The notes under the pieces: model-generated
What the model was told of the DNA's origin: nothing
What the model saw: the letters and a program-made list of their open reading frames with translations, nothing else
Databases searched by the model: none
NCBI GenBank assembly: GCA_021851875.1
Contig: JAJZQI010000002.1
Coordinates: forward strand, 62,001 to 126,000
Reading direction: 5' to 3'
Length of the DNA stretch: 64,000 nucleotides
Source of the DNA: Pseudomonadota bacterium
Lineage (GTDB): Bacteria > Pseudomonadota > Gammaproteobacteria > Burkholderiales > JAJZQI01
Translations under genes and position numbers: made by a program
Part shown: piece after piece, positions 47,150 to 55,631 of the stretch
Layout: each line of letters opens with the position of its first letter
How positions within the stretch are numbered: position 1 is the first letter of the stretch

Positions 47150-47821
47150 TTAGTAAATTTGCTTAACCTGGGACAGGCTGACTGTCCCGAGGGTCGACGT
47201 GTTCAACGACAACTGCTGATTGGCCAGGGACACGCTGCCAACCGCGGCAAAACCCAGTGCCGTGGCATCGACGGCCTTACCCGCTGCGGACGCCTTGATC
47301 GAGAAGGTGTAGTCGCCGTTGGGCAGGCTGTTGCCGGAAGCATCCTTGCCGTCCCAGCTGAAAGTCAGCGTGCCGGATTTTTGCGGCCCCAGGTCCATCG
47401 TCTGCAGCACGTTGCCGGCAGCATCCTTCACACTGATCTGCAAGCTATCCACCGACTGCGGCAAATCCACACCCGCCAGTCCCACGCCATTATTGAGCGC
47501 CATGACATCACCCGGCGCCAACACCGTACGCCCCACCAGGGTGGCCGCCTGCAGCGCCTGATTCTGGGCGAACATGGTATTGATGCTGCTCAGCGATACG
47601 TTCAGCTGATTGATGCCATCGACCATGTTCAGCTGCGCCAGCTGACTGGTCAGCTCCGCATTCTGAATCGGGTTGGTCGGATCCTGATTCTGCAGCTGCG
47701 CCGTGAGCATGGTCAAAAACTGATCCTTGTTGATGTCATTCGAGCTCTTGGTGGCGGATGTTTTGCCCTGCGCATTGATGGTCGCGGCGAAATCCGCAAT
47801 TGAATTGACCGAGTTAGCCAT
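47150..47821 (-). CDS. flgD: flagellar hook assembly scaffold FlgD
   Basis: A 223-residue hook cap. KDQFLTMLTAQLQNQDPTNP and LTSQLAQLNMVDGINQLN are the conserved FlgD motif; the C-terminal FlgD Ig-like part has FSWDGKDASGNSLPNGDYTF. I chose the ATG at 47821 (GGGGG seven bases upstream). Between flgC and flgE. Confidence 0.95.
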   Translation of the reverse strand: MANSVNSIADFAATINAQGKTSATKSSNDINKDQFLTMLTAQLQNQDPTNPIQNAELTSQLAQLNMVDGINQLNVSLSSINTMFAQNQALQAATLVGRTVLAPGDVMALNNGVGLAGVDLPQSVDSLQISVKDAAGNVLQTMDLGPQKSGTLTFSWDGKDASGNSLPNGDYTFSIKASAAGKAVDATALGFAAVGSVSLANQQLSLNTSTLGTVSLSQVKQIY

Positions 47822-47848
47822 GCGATGTACCCCCAAATAATTCTACTG

Positions 47849-48262
47849 TTAGCTCTGACCCAGGGTCAGCGTCTTCAACAACATGTTCTTTGCCGTGTTC
47901 ATCACATCGGCATTGGTCTGATACGAACGCGAGGCCGAGATCATGTTCACCATCTCCTCCACCGGATTCACATTGGGCATGGTGACGTAACCCTTGGCAT
48001 CCGCCGCCGGGTTTTTCGGGTCGTACACCAGCCGCATGGGGGACGGATCATCAATCACCCGGGTCACCTTGACGCCGGTGGAAATCGAATTATTCGGCCC
48101 GATCGGCATGGCGGCAAACACCACCTGCTTGGCGCGATACGCGGGGCCGGACGAGCTGGCGGCGCTGTCGGCATTGGCCAGATTGGAGGCCACCACATTG
48201 AGCCGCTTGGATTCAGCGGCAAGGGCGGAGCCGGCGATGGCAAAAACGTTAGCGAGTGACAT
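47849..48262 (-). CDS. flgC: flagellar proximal rod protein FlgC
   Basis: A 137-residue rod protein. [20 protein letters not shown] and NLANADSA at the N terminus; the C-terminal [20 protein letters not shown] is the FlgC signature. It follows flgB by two bases, which suggests translational coupling. Confidence 0.96.
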   Translation of the reverse strand: MSLANVFAIAGSALAAESKRLNVVASNLANADSAASSSGPAYRAKQVVFAAMPIGPNNSISTGVKVTRVIDDPSPMRLVYDPKNPAADAKGYVTMPNVNPVEEMVNMISASRSYQTNADVMNTAKNMLLKTLTLGQS

Positions 48263-48264
48263 GA

Positions 48265-48666
48265 TCAGGGACTTTGCAGAGCAGCAAGATAGGTGCGGAT
48301 CTTGCCGTTGATAAAGGTCAGATTCGCCTCATAATGGATCGCGTTATCGGCAAACTGGGCGTTTTCGCTTTCCACATCAACGGTATTGCCGTCGATACTG
48401 GGCTGATCGGGCGCGCGGTATTTCAGAAATGATGCGAGCGGACTGTCGCCCTTGCCCTGCAAATGACGCGCATTGGTCGTTTCGAGGGCCGGCGCCTGCA
48501 AAGCCATGGACTTGCTTTGCAGGATGGACTGGAAATTGATGTCCTGCGCCTTGTAGTTGGGCGTATCCGCATTCGCCAGATTGGATGCCAGCACCTGCTG
48601 GCGATAAGCCCGCACGTTCAGCGCCTGCTCAAAAAACCCGAATGCGTTGTTGATACCGCCTGCCAT
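48265..48666 (-). CDS. flgB: flagellar proximal rod protein FlgB
   Basis: A 133-residue rod protein and first gene of flgBCDEFGHIJ. [20 protein letters not shown] then [11 protein letters not shown] is the family signature; the C-terminal [20 protein letters not shown] is typical. I chose the ATG at 48666 (GGAGA six bases upstream); a longer frame to 48717 would run through the putative promoter. Confidence 0.95.
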   Translation of the reverse strand: MAGGINNAFGFFEQALNVRAYRQQVLASNLANADTPNYKAQDINFQSILQSKSMALQAPALETTNARHLQGKGDSPLASFLKYRAPDQPSIDGNTVDVESENAQFADNAIHYEANLTFINGKIRTYLAALQSP

Positions 48667-48705
48667 CACTTCTCTCCAGCCGCAACATGCGGCAGAAGGA
48701 AAAAT

Positions 48706-48721
48706 AGCATGAATCATGCCA
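48706..48721 (-). promoter_or_regulatory. possible sigma-54 promoter of flgBCDEFGHIJ
   Basis: Minus strand TGGCATGATTCATGCT: GG and GC are ten bases apart; -24 matches TGGCAC at five of six, -12 reads ATGCT. It lies about 40 bases before the flgB start. Class II flagellar genes are sigma-54/FleQ controlled in many proteobacteria, and this genome also has a strong sigma-54 promoter at amtB. Confidence 0.5.
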
Positions 48722-48804
48722 AAAATATTATTTGTTTATTATCAAAATATTGGAATGTTTTTTCGCCGCCCGAAAAAGCGAAAGACGGCAAAGATTGCCA
48801 CCTG

Positions 48805-50541
48805 TCAGGCAATTTCAACGCGATTCTTTCCGGCAACTTTTGCCGCGTACACCGCCTTATCGGCGCGCCCGATGATGTCATCCTGCTTTTCACCCGGCTG
48901 CCGTTCCGCCACCCCTGCACTGAAGGTGATGAACAGCTTCTCGTTATTGGCCAAAAAGAAACGCTTGGTCAGCTCACGCTGAACGCGCGTCATGATCTGC
49001 TGCGCGTCTGCCGCGCCGGCCTCCGGCAGCAGTATGACGAATTCCTCTCCGCCATAGCGGGCAATCACGTCCGATGGACGCAAAGTGGCTTGGACCACCT
49101 TGGCCAGATGTACCAGCGCAGCATCGCCCGCCTGATGGCCGAAGGTGTCATTGAGCTTCTTGAAATTGTCGACGTCCAGCAAGGCCACGCTGATTGGCCG
49201 CTTGCTGCGATCGGCACGGCCAAACTCGCGCTCGAAGGCGTCGTTCATGCCGCGCCGGTTAAGCGTGCCGGTCAGTTGATCCTCGCGCACTTTCTCGCTG
49301 ACTGCCTGCAACTCGTCTTCCAGCGCCTGAATACGGGCCTCCGCTTCCTCCGCTTTGCGCTTCGCCTCAAAAAAATCATCGCGCGAGCGCATCATATCCA
49401 GCTGCATGCCGCGCGTGTCGGTCATCAGTTTTTCCAGAATCTGGTTGAGCGCCACAATATTGTCGGTTTTGCTGATCGCTTCGGCGTATGAACCGATTCG
49501 ATCGTGGTAGTCGCCCGTGCTCTGCGACACCAGACCCAACCGGTCGATAAAGGTAGCGATCATATTCTTCAGGGTATCCTTGGCCTCATTCAGACTCTGC
49601 TTGAGTTGCCCCTGCTTATAGATGAGCTCTTTCAGACTGCGCTCGGCCTCATACAGCGAGCGCGAATCAAGCGGCTGCCCCAGTATGCCCTGCACCACCG
49701 CAACCTGCCCGCTCAGCCATTGGTCATCCACCACCAGTTCACCGATGTTGTCCATCAGCAAGCGCAGCAGATCGATGACGCCGGCAAGAATTTCCGCATC
49801 GGTCTCACTGCGGATCTCCAGCTTGAACCAGAATTGCTTGAGGTCCTTGGACACCCCTGTAAGCGGCGTAAAATCGCTCAGACTGCGGATTTTCGTGGCC
49901 AGCAGGCGCGCCTCATCCGCCAGATCGGGGAAATGCGCCAGCCGGGCCGCCACCCCCAAATCCAGAGCCTGCCCCAACAATTCGCGGGTTTCCCGCACGC
50001 TCTCAGCCACCGGCCCGGCCGTACCGCCCCGCGCTTCCTCGGCTGCCTGAACGGCGTCCACCAACGCTTCCTCCTGCGCCCCGCCTTCTGCCCAGGACTT
50101 GAGCAAACCGGACAGCTTCTGCGCCAACTGATTCGCATCGTTGCCAAAATGAATCAGCACCGACTCCAATGCCTCTTTCTTACGGCTCGGGGTCACCCCG
50201 GTAATCTTGCGCTCCCACAACCGGATCAAATCGCGGATCAGATCGGGCCATTGCGGCCCATCGGTTCCCAGGCCCGCCAACTGCTCCAGCGCTTTCTCCA
50301 CCGCCCCCCAATCGTTGCCGTCGACCCCCTTGATGAGTCCCTGCAGCTGTCTGGCAGCCCCTTTCTTGGCCACCCGCGCAAGCATTTTTTTCAACTCGGC
50401 CGCACTGTCTTCCGGCTGCGCCTGACCGGAAATTTCCGCGTAGGTCTTGCGATAGTTGTCGGGCGTGGGCAGCAGTCGGCGCGTTGCCAGCTGCTTAAAG
50501 GTTTCGCGTGCAATATCGGTCGGGTTGGTGTAATTTGCCAT
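48805..50541 (-). CDS. cytoplasmic diguanylate cyclase (GGDEF) between flgB and flgA
   Basis: A 578-residue protein with a C-terminal GGDEF domain (about 420-575). Catalytic loop RYGGEEFVILLP at about residue 496; I-site RxxD (RPSD) sits five residues before it, so product inhibition is expected. A coiled coil (about 375-420, EAKRKAEEAEARIQALEDEL) links to a long helical N-terminal region without membrane segments or a recognised sensor domain; the first 60 residues (NPTDIARETFKQLATRRLLP) recur in GGDEF proteins of this group. I chose the ATG at 50541. Its start codon overlaps that of the longest flgA frame on the other strand. Cyclic di-GMP made here probably affects motility. Confidence 0.88.
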   Translation of the reverse strand: MANYTNPTDIARETFKQLATRRLLPTPDNYRKTYAEISGQAQPEDSAAELKKMLARVAKKGAARQLQGLIKGVDGNDWGAVEKALEQLAGLGTDGPQWPDLIRDLIRLWERKITGVTPSRKKEALESVLIHFGNDANQLAQKLSGLLKSWAEGGAQEEALVDAVQAAEEARGGTAGPVAESVRETRELLGQALDLGVAARLAHFPDLADEARLLATKIRSLSDFTPLTGVSKDLKQFWFKLEIRSETDAEILAGVIDLLRLLMDNIGELVVDDQWLSGQVAVVQGILGQPLDSRSLYEAERSLKELIYKQGQLKQSLNEAKDTLKNMIATFIDRLGLVSQSTGDYHDRIGSYAEAISKTDNIVALNQILEKLMTDTRGMQLDMMRSRDDFFEAKRKAEEAEARIQALEDELQAVSEKVREDQLTGTLNRRGMNDAFEREFGRADRSKRPISVALLDVDNFKKLNDTFGHQAGDAALVHLAKVVQATLRPSDVIARYGGEEFVILLPEAGAADAQQIMTRVQRELTKRFFLANNEKLFITFSAGVAERQPGEKQDDIIGRADKAVYAAKVAGKNRVEIA

Positions 50542-51274
50542 GATGAACGCTCGTCCAGAATTCTCGGTGTTTGCATGGCATTGTACTCGAAGAGCCGACG
50601 CTTTACTGATGGCCTTGCTCTGCATGCTGTTTGCCGTCGACGCCAGAGCCGCCACGCAAGACCTCACCGCCCTGCAAGCCCTGATAGAACCCTATGTCAG
50701 CGCCCAGCTCAGCGGCTCGGGCAACACCCTCAACATCGAGGCGGCGCGCATCGATCCGCGCCTGCAACTGCCGGTCTGCCCCAAACCGGAAGCCTTTACC
50801 CCTCCGGGCGCAAAACTGTGGGGGCAAACATCCGTTGGCTTGCGCTGCAATAATCCAGTCTGGTCGATTTATGTCCCCACATACATCCACATCATCGGTC
50901 CCGTGGTATACAGCGCGGCTCCCCTGGCGCGCGGCAAAATCATCGCCGCCACCGATCTGCTGGTCGAGCAGGCCGATCTGAGCGCAATGGGCCCGGGGAT
51001 TATGAACCGCGCGGACGAAGCCCTGGGCAAGATCCTGACCGTCGGCTTACCGGCCCATTTCCCGCTACGCTCATCCATGCTGAAAATGCCGCTTGCGGTA
51101 TTGTCCGGCCAGACGGTGCATTTGCGCGGCAGCGCCGATGGCATTGAAGTCAGCAACCAGGGACGGGCGATGGTGAACGGCGCCATCGGCGAACGTATCC
51201 CGGTCAAACTGCTGTCCGGCAGAATCATTTATGCCACCATCACGGGCAGCGGTCTGGCAGAGGTCGAATTTTAA
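50540..51274 (+). CDS. flgA: flagellar P-ring assembly chaperone FlgA
   Basis: FlgA is exported by Sec and helps FlgI form the P ring. The product (up to 244 residues) has a signal sequence with core LLMALLCMLFAV ending DARA, then a mature part with two SAF-like regions: CNNPVWSIYVPTYIHI, PLARGKIIAATDLLVEQADL and the terminal GRIIYATITGSGLAEVEF. The start is uncertain: ATG 50540/50543 overlaps the divergent cyclase start, while GTG 50567 or ATG 50609 give shorter signal peptides. Followed by flgM and flgN. Confidence 0.88.
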   Translation: MMNARPEFSVFAWHCTRRADALLMALLCMLFAVDARAATQDLTALQALIEPYVSAQLSGSGNTLNIEAARIDPRLQLPVCPKPEAFTPPGAKLWGQTSVGLRCNNPVWSIYVPTYIHIIGPVVYSAAPLARGKIIAATDLLVEQADLSAMGPGIMNRADEALGKILTVGLPAHFPLRSSMLKMPLAVLSGQTVHLRGSADGIEVSNQGRAMVNGAIGERIPVKLLSGRIIYATITGSGLAEVEF

Positions 51275-51350
51275 GCATATAATTTGTAAAATTTGCTGTG
51301 CTGTCTTTACCGTGTCTTCGGCCACCACACAGTTAAATTTAAGCAGATTC

Positions 51351-51377
51351 TAAAGTTTTGCGCGCAACTGCCGATAA
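51351..51377 (+). promoter_or_regulatory. consensus FliA (sigma-28) promoter of flgM-flgN
   Basis: TAAAGTTT (51351-51358), exactly 11 bases, GCCGATAA (51370-51377): a perfect match to the E. coli FliA consensus. It lies between flgA and flgM, about 35-60 bases before the flgM start. Confidence 0.95.
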
Positions 51378-51411
51378 ACCAGGCAAAGCATGATGAATTG
51401 AGAGGCCCACC

Positions 51412-51708
51412 GTGAAAATCGAACAGAATTTGCAGTCTCTGTCCAGCACGCCTGCGATCGACAAAAAGCGCGCCAACAACACCGGCACACCGGCTGCCGC
51501 CAACAAGAGCTCATCCGGCGACAGCGTACAACTCACCTCTTTGTCCTCCCAGTTGCAAACGCTCGAAAAGAACCTGGCGGATGTAAGCACGGTCGACTCC
51601 TCCCGCGTGGAAGCCATCAAACAGGCCATCAGCGAGGGACGTTTCCAGGTTGACGCCGAGGCCGTCGCCACCAACCTGATCAAAACCGCCAAGGAATTTC
51701 TGGCCTGA
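51412..51708 (+). CDS. flgM: anti-sigma-28 factor FlgM
   Basis: FlgM binds FliA and blocks late flagellar genes until it is secreted through the finished hook. The 98-residue protein starts with GTG (GAGAGG upstream). MKIEQNLQSLSSTPAIDKKR is disordered; the C-terminal half (DSVQLTSLSSQLQTLEKNLA and VDSSRVEAIKQAISEGRFQV) is the sigma-binding helical part. It has its own perfect FliA promoter, giving negative feedback. Confidence 0.95.
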   Translation: MKIEQNLQSLSSTPAIDKKRANNTGTPAAANKSSSGDSVQLTSLSSQLQTLEKNLADVSTVDSSRVEAIKQAISEGRFQVDAEAVATNLIKTAKEFLA

Positions 51709-51739
51709 TCGCCCCCCGGCGCAATAACGGACTGTAACC

Positions 51740-52237
51740 TTGGCGCAACATACCGATTTCAGTAGCATCGAACAGTTCGAGTCCACGCTCCGCGCCGAGA
51801 TGTCGGCGTTTCACGACTTCAACGAATTGCTGCAGGCTGAAAAAATCGCCCTGGCGAGCGACGAGATCGACCGCCTGGCCGATCTGGCCCAATTGAAAAC
51901 GGAAAAAGTGCTGCAGCTGAGTCAGCTGGCGGAACAACGCAACCTGTTTCTTGCCGCCCACTCCTGCCTGCCCGACCAGCCCGGCATGGAAGAATGGTGC
52001 CGGCGTACCCGCGGCCAGCTGGGCCAACGCATACATACACTCTGGCAGGGCATGCTGGACGAGGCCCGCCGAGCGCATCGGCAAAACCAGGAAAACGGTG
52101 TGCTGATCGAACTGAAGCTCGAACACAACCAGCAGGCGCTCAATGTCATCAAAACGGCCGCCAACCAGCAGGGTGTGTACGGCCCGGACGGCAAAACGCT
52201 GGCAGCCCACCCCGGCAGACCCATCGGCAAGGTCTAG
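51740..52237 (+). CDS. flgN: flagellar export chaperone FlgN
   Basis: A 165-residue helical chaperone for FlgK and FlgL. FNELLQAEKIALASDEIDRL followed by LAQLKTEKVLQLSQLAEQRN is the family pattern; the C terminus (AYGPDG-like VYGPDGKTLA) is also typical. It begins with TTG at 51740; no nearer ATG keeps the conserved N terminus. It is 31 bases after flgM and probably co-transcribed. It converges with motD. Confidence 0.9.
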   Translation: MAQHTDFSSIEQFESTLRAEMSAFHDFNELLQAEKIALASDEIDRLADLAQLKTEKVLQLSQLAEQRNLFLAAHSCLPDQPGMEEWCRRTRGQLGQRIHTLWQGMLDEARRAHRQNQENGVLIELKLEHNQQALNVIKTAANQQGVYGPDGKTLAAHPGRPIGKV

Positions 52238-52278
52238 CGCGCCGGCCCGGGCAGCTGGCGCAACCGGCTATGACTTCT

Positions 52279-52316
52279 GCGCTACTGTGCCACTGTGTTA
52301 CTACTGTGCTACTGCA
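52279..52316 (-). repeat. degenerate CAGTAGCA-type tandem repeat over the motD stop codon
   Basis: On the minus strand short units CAGTAGCA, CAGTAGTAACA, CAGTGGCA and CAGTAGCG follow one another across and past the motD stop (52301-52303). About four to five degenerate copies of an 8-11 base unit. Confidence 0.6.
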
Positions 52317-53131
52317 GCCGGCTGGGCCACCGCGTCGCTGGCCGCGGATGCTCCACCGATTGTCAGTTCTTTCACCGCCCCCTCGCCTTCGGCCAGAATC
52401 ATCACGGTCACGCGCCGATTGCGCGCACGCCCGTCAGGCGTATCGTTGCTTGCGACCGACTTGTTTTCGGCGTGACCGATTGCCACCAACCGATCGCCGC
52501 TGACACCTTCGTCACGGAATACCCGTATCACGCTGCTGGCACGCGCCGAGGACAATTCCCAGTTGGACGGATACAACGGCGTGCTGATGGGGATATTGTC
52601 GGTAAACCCCTCCACCTGCACCTGGTTGGGAATGCTGGCCAGCACTTGCCCCACGGCTTTGAGCACGTCGACCGATTGCGGATTGAGTTTTGCCTCGGCC
52701 GGATCGAACAGGATGGCGGCGTTGATCTCCACGGCAATGCCGCGATTACTCTGCGTCACCCGCACCTTGCCGTCCTTGACCAACGGTTCCATGACCTTGT
52801 TCAAGTCGGTCGCCACGGACTTCATCGTCTGCTCTTGCTGCTGACGCCTGGCAGCCTTGGCCGGGTCTTCCTTGACCACGATCTGCTGTTTGATGTTGAT
52901 GCGCCCGCTCTGCCCGGAACCGCTTTCCGTCTTCAACAGGGTTTCCGATTGGGGATTGTCCTTGAAGGCATTGACGAGCGCGTTGGACAGCACGCGGTAT
53001 TTCGATTCATTGACCTGCGAGATGGCGTACATCACAACGAAGAAGGCGAACAGCAGGGTAATGAAATCGGCATACGACACGAGCCATCGCTCGTGGTTCT
53101 CGTGTTCCTCGTGTTTTTGCCGACGCGCCAT
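52301..53131 (-). CDS. motD: flagellar stator protein MotD (MotB family)
   Basis: A 276-residue stator subunit. One membrane helix near the N terminus with the proton-binding Asp in LVSYADFITLLFAFFVVMYA (about Asp22), preceded by a His/Glu-rich stretch MARRQKHEEHENHERW typical of MotD. The C-terminal OmpA-like peptidoglycan-binding domain is seen in VQVEGFTDNIPISTPLYPSN, ELSSARASSVIRVF and the final NRRVTVMI. It works with MotC, encoded 106 bases upstream. The stop codon lies in a short tandem repeat. Confidence 0.93.
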   Translation of the reverse strand: MARRQKHEEHENHERWLVSYADFITLLFAFFVVMYAISQVNESKYRVLSNALVNAFKDNPQSETLLKTESGSGQSGRINIKQQIVVKEDPAKAARRQQQEQTMKSVATDLNKVMEPLVKDGKVRVTQSNRGIAVEINAAILFDPAEAKLNPQSVDVLKAVGQVLASIPNQVQVEGFTDNIPISTPLYPSNWELSSARASSVIRVFRDEGVSGDRLVAIGHAENKSVASNDTPDGRARNRRVTVMILAEGEGAVKELTIGGASAASDAVAQPAAVAQ

Positions 53132-53237
53132 CGCACCCTACTCTCGCCAAGGCCGGTGATTCCAGTGCGGGCCGGCATCACCTGCCATTTCCAATACCCT
53201 CGCGCTTGCCGACAATCGGACAAGCGCTGAAAAAAGC

Positions 53238-53984
53238 TCAATGCTGCGACAGATAGCCCTGCAGGCGATTCTCGATCACCCGCGGATTTTCGCCGTTGGC
53301 GATTGCCACCAATCCGTCAATCAGCAGCAATTTCACGGTAACCTGCTGCTGCACCAGATGTTTCAGCTTGTTCGAGATGGGCAGAAAAAACAGGTTGGCC
53401 GAGCCCACGCCGTAAATGGTTGCCACAAATGCGACGGCAATGCCCCCGCCCAGTTTGGACGGATCGGAAAGGTTTTCCATCACATGGATCAGCCCCAGTA
53501 CCGCGCCGAGAATACCGATAGTGGGCGCATAGCCGCCGGCGGACTCCCACACCTTGGCGGCAGCGCGGCGCTCTTCCTCGTAGGTGTTCACTTCCAGTTC
53601 GAGCCCCTCGCGCAGGTAATCCGGTTCGGCCCCGTCAACCAGCATCTGCAGCCCTTTGCGCACAAAGGGATCCGCCAGATCCTCGATCACCGGTTCCAGC
53701 GCCAGCAAGCCGCCTTTGCGCGACAAATGGCTCCATTCGACCACCTGGCCGATGGCATCCAGCGGATTCACCTTGGGCGGCACAAACGCCCAGCGAATCA
53801 TTTTGATGCCCTGCACAAAAACGGTCACGGAGCTTTGCAGCATGATGGCGCCCATCGTCCCGCCAATGACGATAATGAAGGCAGTAACCTGAATAATGGA
53901 ACCGACATGGCCGCCTTCCAGCACCTGGCCGCCTACAATGGCGACGACCCCCAGCACCACCCCGGCAATACTGATCCAATCCAT
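53238..53984 (-). CDS. motC: flagellar stator protein MotC (MotA family)
   Basis: A 248-residue membrane protein with four helices; MDWISIAGVVLGVVAIVGGQ and GGTMGAIMLQSSVTVF in the first part, and the cytoplasmic loop with charged residues for FliG contact (RKGLQMLVDGAEPDYLREGL). GGYAPTIGILGAVLGLIHVM is the pore-forming helix signature. It is the Pseudomonas MotC type rather than E. coli MotA. ATG at 53984 has AAGGAGAGG seven bases upstream. Transcribed after fliA. Confidence 0.93.
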   Translation of the reverse strand: MDWISIAGVVLGVVAIVGGQVLEGGHVGSIIQVTAFIIVIGGTMGAIMLQSSVTVFVQGIKMIRWAFVPPKVNPLDAIGQVVEWSHLSRKGGLLALEPVIEDLADPFVRKGLQMLVDGAEPDYLREGLELEVNTYEEERRAAAKVWESAGGYAPTIGILGAVLGLIHVMENLSDPSKLGGGIAVAFVATIYGVGSANLFFLPISNKLKHLVQQQVTVKLLLIDGLVAIANGENPRVIENRLQGYLSQH

Positions 53985-54025
53985 GCTTACGCCTCTCCTT
54001 GCGCCGCACCGTTGTGCAGCAATTA

Positions 54026-54772
54026 TTATTGCTTGTGCGGCAACCAGTCGGTGACGCGCTGACGAATGCGCGCGACGGCCTGACCGTGCAGCTGGCAAAC
54101 GCGCGACTCCGACACGCCGAGCACTTCGCCGATTTCCTTCAGATTCAGTTCCTGTTCGTAGTACAGCCCCATCACCAGTTTCTCCCTTTCCGGCAGGGCC
54201 TTGATTACCTCAACCAGCAACTGGTTGAAATCGCTGTTGTCCAGTATATCAAGCGGGTTGGCGCCGGCGTCAACATCGTGCCGCTCCAGGTAGTCCGAAT
54301 CGTCCGCCCCCTGCAGATCTTCCAGGTACAGCAACTGCGCGCCGCGCGTGTCCTGCAGGATCTGCTGGTACTCGGCCAGTTCGATGCCCATTTCCGCCGC
54401 GATCTCGGCCTCGCCCGGCGCGCGCCCCAGACGGTGTTCCAATGTATGCAGCGCCGCCTCGATTTCACGGTACTGCCGCCGCACACTGCGCGACGCCCAA
54501 TCGGCATTGCGCAACTCGTCCAGCATCGCTCCGCGAATGCGCTGGGTCGCGTAGGTCTCGAACTGCGCGCCCTGATTCCGGTCGTAGTTCCTCACCGCAT
54601 CCAGCAAGCCCACCAGGCCCACCTGGATGAGGTCGTCGACCTGCACGCTGGCCGGCAGGCGCGCCATCATGTGATAGGCGATGCGTTTGACGAGCGGAGC
54701 AAACTCGGCCACCAGGCGCTCTTGTTCTGCTTTCCCGTAATCCATGTCAATCTGTTTAGATAGATACCGCAT
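54026..54772 (-). CDS. fliA: flagellar sigma factor FliA (sigma-28)
   Basis: Sigma factor for late flagellar genes. The 248-residue protein has region 2 (APLVKRIAYHMMARLPASVQ, DDLIQVGLVGLLDAVRNYD, FETYATQRIRGAMLDELR), region 3 and region 4 with LPEREKLVMGLYYEQELNLK and GEVLGVSESRVCQLHGQAV. The start is ambiguous: ATG 54772 has GAG five bases upstream and overlaps flhG by 17 bases; ATG 54745 would give 239 residues, the E. coli length. Its predicted promoters occur before flgM and flgK in this window. Confidence 0.95.
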   Translation of the reverse strand: MRYLSKQIDMDYGKAEQERLVAEFAPLVKRIAYHMMARLPASVQVDDLIQVGLVGLLDAVRNYDRNQGAQFETYATQRIRGAMLDELRNADWASRSVRRQYREIEAALHTLEHRLGRAPGEAEIAAEMGIELAEYQQILQDTRGAQLLYLEDLQGADDSDYLERHDVDAGANPLDILDNSDFNQLLVEVIKALPEREKLVMGLYYEQELNLKEIGEVLGVSESRVCQLHGQAVARIRQRVTDWLPHKQ

Positions 54773-55631
54773 TTCCACTCAGGCGACTGCTGCGCAGCAG
54801 GCAATCGGCCAAATCGGCCGGTTGGGACAAGCGCTGTTCACTGACGGGCCAGGCATCGATGCGCGCGGCCAATTCCTTTACCATCATAGCAGACGGACTA
54901 TGCGGAAAACTGTCGATAACCGGTTGCAGCGCCCTGCCCGCCTGCTGCAGGCGCTCATCCGCCGGCATCACTCCCAGCAGATTGAGCCGCACATCGAGAA
55001 AACGCCGGGCGGTCGAAACCAGCGCGTGAAACAGGTTGTCGGCTTCTTTCGCCTCGGTCCGGCTGAACAGAATGTGCAATTGGCGGCGGGCAAATTCCTG
55101 ATGCAGTTTCTTGGCCTGCGCGTACACGTCCGTCAAAGCCGCTTTATCCGGCCCCATCACCATGACGATTTCCTGCGCCGCCAGACTGAAGGAAGGCACC
55201 TGGCCGGGCATCTGCGCGTCGATGAGCACCACGTCGGGCAAATTCGGCAATTCACCGAAAAAACGCCGGACGCGCTGGGTATTCAACTCGTCCAGAGCGG
55301 CAAAACGCCGTGCGGCATGTGCCGCCGGCAAAAGCATGACGCCATCGGCCAAGCGCTGCATCACGCGCGGCGGCATGGCCTCGGCCTGTATGGCATCGAG
55401 CAGCTCGTGCCGGACATGGCCGGCCAGGCGGGTGGTCAGACTGGTCGGGCCGGCATGTTCGTCAATCACCAACACCGAGCGCCCGATACGCGCCAGCCCG
55501 GCAGCCACGTTGAGCAGGAGCGAGCTGACGCCCACCCTCGGATAAGCGCCGAGGAAAGCCAGAATGCGCGGCTGATTGTGAGCCAACAGGCGCCGCAACC
55601 CCTCCGCCTGATCGCCCAGCATGTCAGCCAT
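54756..55631 (-). CDS. flhG: FlhG/FleN-like MinD-family protein lacking P-loop lysines
   Basis: A 291-residue homologue of the MinD/ParA-type ATPase that, with FlhF, sets flagellar number. DQAEGLRRLLAHNQPRILAF at the N terminus is FlhG-like, and position between flhF and fliA fits. However, the deviant Walker A (KGGVGKT in relatives) reads GAYPRVGVSS (about 28-37), so both lysines are missing, and the following DxD region is VLVIDEHAGPTS. ATP hydrolysis is therefore doubtful. Overlaps the flhF stop by eight bases; an alternative start is ATG 55624-55622. Confidence 0.85.
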   Translation of the reverse strand: MADMLGDQAEGLRRLLAHNQPRILAFLGAYPRVGVSSLLLNVAAGLARIGRSVLVIDEHAGPTSLTTRLAGHVRHELLDAIQAEAMPPRVMQRLADGVMLLPAAHAARRFAALDELNTQRVRRFFGELPNLPDVVLIDAQMPGQVPSFSLAAQEIVMVMGPDKAALTDVYAQAKKLHQEFARRQLHILFSRTEAKEADNLFHALVSTARRFLDVRLNLLGVMPADERLQQAGRALQPVIDSFPHSPSAMMVKELAARIDAWPVSEQRLSQPADLADCLLRSSRLSGNAVSI

